Shown here: piece after piece, positions 27,017 through 36,587 of the stretch | Layout: each line of letters starts with the position of its first letter | Numbering within the stretch: the stretch's first letter is position 1 | Origin: Mya arenaria | Taxonomy: Eukaryota > Mollusca > Bivalvia > Myida > Myidae | Assembly (NCBI RefSeq): GCF_026914265.1 | Contig: NC_069123.1 | Span: forward strand, 48,244,949 to 48,308,948 | Length of the DNA: 64,000 nt | Direction: 5' to 3' | Program-made: the position numbers and the translations under genes | Notes under the pieces: model-generated | Seen by the model: only the letters and a program-made list of their open reading frames with translations | Databases searched by the model: none | Told to the model about the DNA's origin: nothing

Positions 27017-28750
27017 TTTAAGTGGTGACAGTTCAAGCAGGACAACATATGAGAGCAATTTAAGTGGTGACAGCACTAGCAGGACAACATATGCAATCAA
27101 TTAAAGTGGTGACATTTCAAGGAGGACAACAGATGCAAGCAATTAAAGTGGTGACAGTTCTAGCAGCACTAGCAGGACAACATATGCAAGCAATTTAAGT
27201 GGTGACAGTTCTAGCAGCACTAGCAGGACAACATATGCAAGCAATTTAAGTGGTGACAGCACTAGCAGTACAACATATGCAAGCAATTAATTTAAGTGGT
27301 GACAATTCTAGCAGGACAACATATGAGAGCAATTTAAGTGGTGACAGCACTAGCAGGACAACATATGCAAGCAATTTAAGTGGTGACAGTTCTAGCAGCA
27401 CTAGCAGGACAACATGTGCAAGCAATTTAAGTGGTGCCAGTTCTAGCAGCACTAGCAGGACAACATATGCAAGCAATTTAAGTGGTGACAGTTCTAGCAG
27501 CACTAGCAGGACAACATATGCAAGCAATTTAAGTGGTGCCAGTTCTAGCAGCACTAGCAGGACAACATATGCAAGCAATTTAAGTGGTGACAGTTCTAGC
27601 AGCACTAGCAGGACAACATATGCAAGCAATTTAAGTGGTGACAGCACTAGCAGGACAACATATGCAAGCAATTTAAGTGGTGACAGCACTAGCAGGACAA
27701 CATATGAAAGCAATTTAAGTGGCGACAGTTCTAGCAGCACAACAGATGCAAGCAATTTAAGTGGTGACAGCACTAGCAGGACAACAGATGCAAGCAATTT
27801 AAGTGGTGACAGCACTAGCAGGAAAACATATGCAAGCAATTCAAGTGGTGACAGTTCTAGCAGCACTAGCAAGACAACATATGCAAGCAATTTAAGTGGT
27901 GACAATTCTAGCAGGACAACATATGCAAGCAATTTAAGTGGTGATAGTTCAAGCAGGACAACATATGCAAGCAATTTCAGTGGTGACAGTTCTAGCAGGA
28001 CAACATATGAAAGCAATTTAAGTGGTGACAGCACTAGCAGGACAACAGATGGAAGCAATGTAAGTGCTGACAGTTCTAGCAGCACTAGCAGGACAACAGA
28101 TCAAAGCAATTTAAGTGGTGACAGTTCAACCTGGACAACAGATGCAAACAATTTAAGATGTGACAGCTCAAGCAGGGCAACATATGAAAGCAATTTAAGT
28201 GGTGACAGTTCTAGCAGGACAACATATGCAAGCAATTTAAGTGGTGACAGCACTAGCAGGACAACAGATGGAAGCAATGTAAGTGCTGACAGTTCTAGCA
28301 GCACTAGCAGGACAACAGATCAAAGCAATTTAAGTGGTGACAGTTCAACCTGGACAACAGATGCAAGCAATTTAAGATGTGACAGCTTAAGCAGGACAAC
28401 ATATGAAAGCAATTTTAGTGGTGACAGTTCTAGCAGTACAACATATGCAAGCAATTTAAGATGTGACAGTTCAAGCAGGACAACATATGCAAGCAAGTTA
28501 AGTGGTGACAGTTCAAGCAGGACAACAGATGCAAGCAATTTAAGTGGTGACAGTTCAAGCAGGACAACATATGCAAGCAATTTAAGTGGTGACAGCACTA
28601 GCAGGACAACAGATCAAAGCAATTTAAGTGGTGACAGTTCAAGCAGGACAACATATGAAAGCAATTTAAGTGGTTACATCACTAGCAGGACAACATATGC
28701 AAGCAATTTAAGTGGTGACATTTCAAGGAGGACAACAGATGCAAGCAATT

Positions 28751-29190
28751 AAAGCGGTGACAGTTGTAGCAGGACAACATAGCATGCGCGGCAAGCAATT
28801 TAAGTGGTGACAGCACTAGCAGGACAAAAGATGCAAGCAATTTAAGTGGTGACAGCACTAGCAGGACAACATATGCAAGCAATTAAAGCGGTGACAGTTG
28901 TAGCAGGACAACATAGCATGCGCGGCAAGCAATTTAAGTGGTGACAGCACTAGCAGGACAACAGATGCAAGCAATTTAAGTGGTGACAGCACTAGCAGGA
29001 CAACATATGCAAGCAATTAAAGCGGTGACAGTTGTAGCAGGACAACATAGCATGCGCGGCAAGCAATTTAAGTGGTGACAGCACTAGCAGGACAACAGAT
29101 GCAAGCAATTTAAGTGGTGACAGCACTAGCAGGACAACAGATGCAAGCAATTAAAGCGGTGACAGTTGTAGCAGGACAACATAGCATGCG
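28751..29190 (+). repeat. 134-bp higher-order repeat, four copies
   Basis: A compound unit carrying 'aaagcggtgacagttgtagc' and the unique word 'catagcatgcgcggcaagc' starts at about 28751, 28885, 29019 and 29153, exactly 134 bases apart. It is the youngest-looking expansion in the satellite. Confidence 0.85.
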
Positions 29191-29339
29191 CGGCAAGCAA
29201 TTTAAGTGGTGACAGTTCTAGCAGGACAGCATTTGCAAGCAATTTAGGTGGTGACAGTTCTAGCAGGATAATGGATGCAAGCAATTTAAGTGGTGACCAT
29301 TCTATTGGTTACAGTTCTTGCAGGACAACCAACGTATAG

Positions 29340-29950
29340 TTTTGGTAGCACGAAAAACGATTGCATCACCTGTTAAATCAGGTGGCTGCTATATGTGTTG
29401 CCTTTATTGTAAATACTCGTTTAGAAGTGTAACCGTTGTAATGGTCATGTAAGAGCTGTTTGTCTATTGTCATGTTACATTTGCACACTCAAGAAACCAC
29501 GATTCCCCATTCTAGCGTGAACAACAACAGAAAAGTGTAGACATGATGTATACTAACAAGAGAGTGAAAGCATGTAGCGGCAATTGGCAGCCCGGTAGCC
29601 TGGCGCTCATTCGGGCACGATTACCTCGGGCGGTATCAGCCGCTTTATCTAATGGACACATCTGTTGTTTAACGCTTCAAACGCCTCAGACATACGCTGT
29701 ACGCAATCCATTCAATAAAACAACTGGTTGTGCTCATCTTGATAAACTGTTAAATTAATAGTTAGGATTTGATGCACAATTGCTTCTGAATAGCTTCAAC
29801 ATACATTTAAGATCTGGACTTCGAATATTGAGATGTACTCGTAAAATTAAGTAATAGTTCTGACAAGTAATATTTGTGCAGTCATTAACCACAGTCTTTA
29901 CTTAGAAATGGTGTACATTTTGTTTGTCACGTAACAATTAGGTAGAGGAA
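29340..29950. other. upstream flank of the TGF-beta ligand gene
   Basis: No exon or repeat is recognised between the satellite and the ligand promoter. The stretch 29570-29700 is somewhat GC-richer without a convincing frame. Confidence 0.4.
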
Positions 29951-29957
29951 ATATAAA
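29951..29957 (+). promoter_or_regulatory. TATA box of the BMP-like gene
   Basis: ATATAAA lies 99 bases upstream of the start codon at 30056, which would place transcription start near 29980-29987. Position and sequence are plausible; there is no independent proof. Confidence 0.45.
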
Positions 29958-29998
29958 TTCAGCGACAGCCAAATGTGGATCTCAGAGTTTCTCCTACA

Positions 29999-30049
29999 AT
30001 GGTACTGTGCAAACGGTTGGGATGCTCACTACTACGACGTCTGCTATAG
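29999..30049 (+). promoter_or_regulatory. short upstream open reading frame in the BMP-like leader
   Basis: An ATG at 29999 opens a 16-codon frame closed by TAG at 30047-30049, six bases before the main ATG at 30056. If transcription starts near 29985 this frame is the first one met and could dampen translation of the ligand. A further ATG at 29973 would open a frame overlapping the main start, but it probably lies upstream of the transcript. Confidence 0.35.
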
Positions 30050-30055
30050 TTGGCT

Positions 30056-33000
30056 ATGCAGCAACTTTTTGTAATATTTGTGATAAGTTCGATTGTGTTT
30101 GTTTCAGTTATCATTGCGCGCCCAATAATGTTAAATATTGAATCCGCTCACAATACAATTTTGTCGTCTGCTTTGAAAAAAGCGGAGGACAAGGATGTTA
30201 AATTATCAGACAATAATGGCAATTTTCATCGTGGCGGGCACAGTAACGCTTATGGGAATTTATCCGTGACTCCGGAGTTTATGATGGAATTATATGAAAA
30301 AATGTCAAAATCTAATTTCCTCTCAAGAGAGGCGGATACCATACGGAGCTTCAAAAATATTCCAATTACAGGTATGTATATTGTAATTTCTTTTCTGATG
30401 ATTTAAACATTTTCATTCATTTTCATCCTTGTTACAGTAATAGTAAAGTTTTATTTCTGGTAAACGCTCATATGTAAAATGGCATTTTTCGAACTGTTTG
30501 GGTGCTGATTATCAATATATAAACCAAGGGATAAAATATAGAATTACGTGTAGTTTTGAAGTGTTTAGTTTTGCTCTTAAAAAAAACAAGAAATACATGT
30601 ATATATGGTTAATTTAACACAAAATAATCATTGGGTGCGGGTCGTAGCACCATTTAGAATTCCGCTAAGAAATTTAATGTTTGAAATGATACTAGTTTTA
30701 TATATGGGGTAACCAGGCTGTTTGATAATGAAATTCCAAATAAAAAATTGCTGTAGAATAGTTATAAAACGTTACAATCATTTCAATATCAAAATGTGAA
30801 GCATTATGTGTGCGCATTCAGGACGGGATATCAATAGTAATTCTATCTTGTAAAACATTACCTTTCATTATCTTAGATTTTATTTGATTGAAACATTTTT
30901 ATACAAGAAGGAAGTTCAGCTGATTAAGACGACAATCATAATTCAAAGACGTAAAGAAACAAACAAAAAACTATGATATTTAAGTACATTAGATATGCTT
31001 AAACTCTTCGCAAACGATACTGAAAAAGTCGGTCTTAATAAAATCAAAGCGCTTAAAGCGTTGAAGGGCTTTCGATCTGATACGTTTTGTGCGTATAGTC
31101 TTGTTATTGTAAAACAAATTAACATAAACATCTAAAGATGTATAAAAATGCTCATGAATTATCTTCGCAAATACATAGACTTGTATGCTGAAACTCAATT
31201 AAATCAAATACCCATTTAAAAAGTATGGAATATTACGCAATTGCAGTTGCATATGACACCTTACCTGGAACTTTGGTTTCACAAACAATGCACTGAGACG
31301 GATAAAGCATTTATGCATTTTTAAGTAAAATCTGCTCTACACAAGATGACGGAGTCGTATTTGATTTACTCAAAAAATGCATTGTACATGTTAATAAAGT
31401 TAATGTTTAAGGTATCTTTCTACAATGACAGGACCCTCGTGCAATATCCCTCTGGATCGAAACACCCACATACTGGCCTGCATGTATGTATTGATGTATC
31501 TAAATAATGCCCTCAACCAGTCACTGGTGGACAAAATGAACAGACTTATAAATATGAAACATGCTCAAGACTCTGTGCTAAAAATACTGAGAACTTCATA
31601 CACTTTTCATTCAACGGTATTACATGACTATCTCACAAATCGCAGAAGACCGAAAGCCTGTCAGCGCTTTAAGCTCTTTGATTTTAACTGTGTATAAGTG
31701 TATACATGTAATATGCATTTAGTAATGGTTAAAGGTTGTAAGTATGTATTTATACAACTACATGCTTTGATGCGACATGTTCGCATAACCATTTATTTTG
31801 TGTAAATACAAACTTACATACATACTAACAATAGTAATCAAATTTGTCAAGTAAGAGTTGATTTAAGACTATTTTTAACATAGAAACTATATTGTTATAT
31901 GAATTATAAACAAAAAAGCTGATTATCGGATAAAATGAAATATTTTGATATCTTACGCCAAATAAGCATTTAATTGCATCTTCAATCCGGTTCATGTTTT
32001 TATCGGGTTTTACCGAGTATTCTGCTTTTTAGAGTGCATTTTCTAAATTGTCGATATAAAAAATAGCGTTTTTTACGTAGATAAGGCTTTTAAATTAAGG
32101 AAAAGTTTACAAAGATATACCACCTTTATTTGTCAGTTTTTTTGTTATTAATGTTGCGTTACATTGTCATTTTATGAATTGGTAAATTTATTCTTTGGGT
32201 TGCATGTATTGAAGATTGATATTTTTGTCTTTGAAATATGTTATGTATAATGTGTAAAAAGTACTTTACTCAGATTTCTATGTTGCACTATGTTGGCACT
32301 GTATGTAATAATATAGGTATATGAACACCTTCTCCGTATATGATGTCGACTTGCACCTTTAAGTATTACGTTGTCTCTAATTATGTCCTTCGTTACCTGT
32401 AAAAACTTCCGTAAAATTTAAATAATCCATATCCTATGTCATTTGTAAATGTTTATTCGTGTATTTTGTTTCCTCACGGGCCGTGTGGCTTACTAAACAA
32501 AATATATTCTTCTAATATTGTAATTGCGTAATTATGCAAAAAAAGCTGCTTACTCAAAAGATATTAACCGCACAACATAATTATAATGAATACTCGTGAC
32601 ATGGCTACTTTTAGCAAGCTACTCATGCAGAACGCAGCTCTCCGTAGCTGTTACAGCAGACTGGTAATGTAAATTAGGATGCTTGACCACCGCATTTCTA
32701 ACAGCGCTATGGTTGATATGCCCGTGCAGGCATTAATTTGTCAAATGTTAAAAATGTTATGACGATCTGCCGATGGTATATTCCGATTTACAGTTATAAC
32801 AGTATGCAGGCCTAGCGGCCTACGACCTAAAATGATGGAATCGTTCTTGCATTATGTATTTTTATGATTAATTTTGTAATCCAATTTTAGCTCGAGAGGG
32901 TCCCAGTCAAACACCCGTGCAGCGCCATGTGAACAGCCACGTACATTCCCTCGTGTTTGACATTTCCGCCCTAGACCGGAAGGAGCGCGTGAACAGGGCG

Positions 33001-36000
33001 GAACTGCGCCTCTTCACGCTCATTCGGCCCGATCGCCGCTCATATATCGGCGTTAGTCGAGAGGTCGCCATTTACGAACTTATGGACTTTGGTGCAAGCA
33101 CCAACAGTGGTAGAGAGCTGAAATATATCAAATTGACTTCAAGGTACATATACAACTCAGTTGACAACGCGTGGGAAAGTTTTGACGTGACTGACTCTGT
33201 GAAGAGATCGGTCCAAATGGGATCAACTTTAGAACGATTGGAAGTGCGAATACAAAGTGTTTTCTATGATTTATTCAATGACAACATGGATATTAATTCA
33301 GATCCAAACGACACGAGACAGCCAGTGCTTATTGTTTACTCGACTGATCCATCCAAATCTCACAAACATAGGAATAATCGCCATGACTTTCTTGTTCACG
33401 AAATTGCGTCAAATGGTGGTGACACTGCGTCAACGCATTTGGAAGACGAGTATGATGAAGACATATACGACGATGACGACGACAACTCTCGAAATAAACG
33501 CAGTAGGCGGCGGGACTGCGCAAGATGGCCGATGTACGTGAACTTCGAGGATCTCAGGATGCACGATATGGTTATCGCACCCCGAGGATACAAGGTCCGA
33601 ACCGGAATTTCTCTTTTTCTTGAACTAACAAGTTATATTTCTACTTATATTTGTTGCATACAAACCACCATACAGTAGACCACAAAGCTTGTGTCAAGCA
33701 TTGATCTGATAAATTACGAGGATCGTTTTATAAGTATTGGTAGCAGTGGGCGTGACCGTTACAGGTTGTTGCATTGGCAGAAATGTTAACTTTAGTCCCT
33801 CCAAGTATTTCATTTTCGTATACACAAACTTTTTAAGCCATGAAATTCGGTCCGGAAATTTCTTTGCAAACTCTTCCTTTAGTATACTTTATATACACTA
33901 GTATAAGGCATTTCCAAATATCACAGCGTGTCTCAAAACGATATCCGAGTTGACACGACTTGATGTGGGGATCCAACCAGAAGTCACAACGCGAGAAGGC
34001 TGTGTTGTATGTATGGCGAAGGTTGCAAAATTTGGAGACTGCTGTTGGAAATATTCGAGTACACAGCGATGCGCAGGCCCCTCATCGTGCAACAAATTGT
34101 GTGCTACAATCCAGTCACCGTAATAAAATAGAGCGTACATGACCCGCATGTTACGCCTGCTGCGCTAAGCTATCACATGTAGCTCACTTCATTTTGTTAT
34201 TTTTCTTTGCTGGCAGCCTTAAAAACAGAGCCATGTTTCGTCACTCGTGACAATTTCTCTAAACTGACGAAGGTGCTTTGTTTGAATTCAGAGATTAATG
34301 CCGTCGTCATTTCCACACGTGCCCGCTGGTTTGTGGTCAACAAATAAAATGCGGTTTTCAACACGCGCAGACCTTTAGTAGTTTTCCTTTAAAATAATAT
34401 ACAACTTTAACCGTTGAGGAATTCATCTCTGGCATGCCCCTTATCTCATTCACTGTAATACGGGCATCTTGCTCTTCAATGGATTTGACAGTATAAGAAC
34501 CTTTGTCCGAGTCAGCCCAAATTGGCCAGTCGGGCCGCAGCTTATCTTTAACGCTCTTTCTTCTTTCCCCATCTTGCAACAGTAAGGTGCGGAAGAAATT
34601 TACCCCATACTCATTTTTGAACTTTGTTTTAATTTCGTATGCGCTGTTTCGCTCTTGCTCTTTCCACATTCAGTCAGTACATAATCAAAGCGCTTAAAGC
34701 GTTGAAAGGCTGACGTCCGGCTTCGTTTTGAGAGAGTGTAGTCATGTAATGACGAATGAAACGAAAAGTGTGTGAAGATTTCGCAGTTTGTCGGAGTAAA
34801 TTCAGCACCGAGATTTGAGCCAGATGCACATGCATATTTATAAACCACTGATATAAATATGTTCATTTTAACCACAAGTGACATATGTTGAAGGAATATT
34901 AAGATATACCACTACAATGTCATTGAAGGATCCCTTAAAAATAAACTTCATTAACATGTCCTATGTATTTCGTTTGATGTATTTGGTGATTTATACAGTC
35001 TGTATTGAAAATACTAAACAAACATATTTTTATGAAACCAAAGTTTAAGATAAGGTTTCATGTGCAATTGAGTGTTATTCCATACTTTGGTAATTAAGTG
35101 TGTATTCCACATATTTAATGAGTATTTTAAGTGAATATTACTTTATTATTATTATCTTTAATGATTAACTTGTTTTCACATGTATGGTGTTTTGTTTTCG
35201 TTTTTGACTTGCGTCAATGTTTTAAATGACTTGATCAATTATTGACCCTGAAGTGATATTTGGATCGAATGACTGTAATTATCTTGATTTAGATGTCATC
35301 AAAATTGTTCTATCGTATCGCCGGTTTTAAATAATGTTAATCTGGTTATGATAGTATTAACTCGGCCATCAACAGTTGATTGCTTGAATCATACGCCGAG
35401 GTCTCCGTTTGGTTCCGAAAAAAAAAACGATCGGCCAATCACGGAATCATTTAAAATATCATAATAAACGTAATATTTAACAATATTTAAAAACACACAC
35501 ACACAACAACACACCGTTCTCATCAAATGAGTACATATCAAAACATGACACTTAAAATAACTCTTCAAAATCTTTTCATTTGACTTTTTTTATTTATTTG
35601 GTCAGCCTTTTTTAACTTGGTCAGCAGATTCCCTCTTTTTCTAAATTGTCAGCTATGTGGTCAACCTTTAAGTAAGTGTGCCACAATCGATGGCCAAGAT
35701 TCTATTTTAAACCGATCGAAAAAAAATCTAGGTCTCCGCGAGTATTCCAAAATTCATGTATGCGGAATTGAGTATCCAATATTTATTTTGATACATTACG
35801 CGTTAATTTTTAAACTACTTGCGTACTCTGCTTTCATAATGCGTTTCGTTATTTGTTGATTTAATAAAAAAAAAATGCGATTTCTATAATTTTAATAGAT
35901 AATAGTGGCAAACATGCAGTTTATTCGCACTTTTTTACCGCACATTTTAGAACAACCATTGCGGCACTATTTTAAAAGCTTTGCATTCAATTTGCAGCTC

Positions 36001-36587
36001 CCTAGCTTTTAGAGCAGATTGGTAAATTAGGTTTTTAACCACCGCAGTTCTAAACAGCGCTGGGGTCGATACACCCGTGCGCGCATTAATTTGTCAATTG
36101 TTTAAAGTGTTATAACGATCTGCCGATGGTAGAATTCGATTTACGGTTATAAAAATCTGCAGGCCTAGAAGAATACAGCCTAAAAATCAATACCCATTCC
36201 AGTGCTATGTTAAATATGAATATGCACGAGGAAACTGTGATTTTAAAGCTATGTTGCCACTACTTATTAAACGTTCCTCGAATAATTTGTATCTAAAATT
36301 GTTGTGTAGAATTTCTTTCCCTATAAATATATTTCTAAGCTGTTCTATTTTTTCTGCAGGCGTATCAGTGCGCGGGTAGGTGTTATGTGCCCCTGAACAA
36401 TGACGCCACGATGCACGCGATCATACAGACCATGATGCACGAGGAGCACCCGCGAGAGTGGACATCCGCCTGCTGCGTTCCCATCAAGCTCGCGCCCATG
36501 TCGCTCCTCTACTACGACAAACGGGGCGTGGTCACATTTAAGCCTTCCTTTGACGATATGGTAGTTGAGAAATGCGCCTGTCGCTGA
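30056..36587 (+). CDS. TGF-beta superfamily ligand, BMP9/BMP10-like, complete, 415 residues
   Basis: A secreted dimeric growth factor precursor. Exons 30056-30371, 32891-33594 and 36360-36587 join in phase. A hydrophobic signal peptide occupies about residues 1-21. The propeptide follows with PEFMMELYEKMS near 77-89 and the propeptide domain in exon 2. An acidic run (EDEYDEDIYDDDDD) precedes the furin site RNKRSRRR at 306-313. The mature part of about 102 residues has the seven cysteines of the knot: DCARW, AYQCAGRC, SACCVP and a terminal CACR. HAIIQTMMH and ACCVPIKLAPMSLLYYD resemble BMP9/10 more than BMP2/4. The usual tryptophans of the GWxxWIIAP segment are replaced (LRMHDMVIAP). The start is the first ATG with a signal peptide. 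The donor of exon 2 (AAG/GTCCGA) is weak. Family placement is firm; the subgroup is inferred. Confidence 0.92.
31010..31140 (-). repeat. repeat arm with 'caacgctttaagcgctttga', left copy
   Basis: On the minus strand the stretch ends in the words AAAGCC and CAACGCTTTAAGCGCTTTGA. An inverted copy lies at 31570-31700, and a third in intron 2 at 34680-34790. In all three a frame encodes (K/R)-rich residues followed by QRFKRFD or a close variant. The two copies in intron 1 point outward from a 430-bp centre, like the ends of a foldback element. Confidence 0.55.
31570..31700 (+). repeat. repeat arm with 'cagcgctttaagctctttga', right copy
   Basis: Inverted relative to 31010-31140. It shares 'cttttcattcaacggtatta' and 'catgactatctcacaa' with the copy at 34680-34790, whose minus strand has related words. 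The encoded motif is CQRFKLFDF. Confidence 0.55.
32600..32860 (+). repeat. duplicated module upstream of BMP-like exon 2
   Basis: About 230 bases ending some 40 bases before exon 2. They match 35985-36190, which ends about 170 bases before exon 3. Shared words include 'gcattaatttgtcaa', 'acgatctgccgatggta' and 'gcaggcctag'. Both copies are in the same orientation. It is either a dispersed repeat inserted twice or a duplicated intron end. Confidence 0.7.
33898..34670 (-). mobile_element. decayed mariner transposon (DD34D-type transposase remnant)
   Basis: Inserted in intron 2 of the ligand gene on the opposite strand. Conceptual fragments match the mariner transposase in order. First come the helix-turn-helix/linker words RKSVKDKLRP and QDARITVNEIRGM, then KLLKVCA. 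Next are EIVTSDETW with the first catalytic aspartate (near 34250-34230), LLHDEGPAHRC with the second-aspartate region, and CDFWLDPHIK near the third. At least three frame changes and an in-frame stop after KVCAC separate the pieces, so it is dead. No clean terminal repeats were identified. The repeat at 34680-34790 borders its 5' side. Confidence 0.85.
34680..34790 (-). repeat. third copy of the 'caacgctttaagcgctttga' repeat
   Basis: Minus-strand copy next to the 5' end of the mariner remnant, encoding SAFQRFKRFDY. It is shared with the two arms in intron 1. It may belong to the terminal region of the mariner family or be an older repeat into which the transposon inserted. Confidence 0.5.
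35985..36190 (+). repeat. duplicated module upstream of BMP-like exon 3
   Basis: Partner of 32600-32860, in the same orientation. The conserved stretch includes 'taaccaccgcagttctaaac' and 'acgatctgccgatggta'. It lies in intron 2 before exon 3. Confidence 0.7.

Larger units (their letters stand above)
23830..29330 (+). repeat. 5.5-kb satellite of a 42-bp unit with 51-bp variants
   Basis: About 130 copies of a 42-bp unit ('agcaatttaagtggtgacag' plus 'ttctagcaggacaacatatgca'). Some units carry a 9-bp insert that repeats 'agcact' plus flanking bases, making 51 bp. Since 42 and 51 are multiples of three, frames remain open where no 'aattaaag' unit intervenes. This gives a 500-codon plus-strand frame (27250-28752) of SNLSGDSSSRTTYA repeats and leucine-rich minus-strand frames. 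There is no signal peptide, flanking exon or promoter, so I treat it as non-coding satellite DNA. Confidence 0.9.

Noticed and set aside
27250-28752. 500-codon open frame in the satellite as a protein-coding gene
   Set aside because: It opens on a non-ATG codon, has no signal peptide, promoter or flanking exon, and the opposite strand is equally open. The triplet unit length alone explains it.
23925-28882. Leucine-rich minus-strand frames (LLELSPLKLLAYVV repeats) resembling membrane helices
   Set aside because: They are the reverse reading of the same 42-bp units and are interrupted at many places.
33257-33593. Alternative frames within BMP-like exon 2
   Set aside because: The propeptide frame matches the family and joins both neighbouring exons in phase; the others are shadows.
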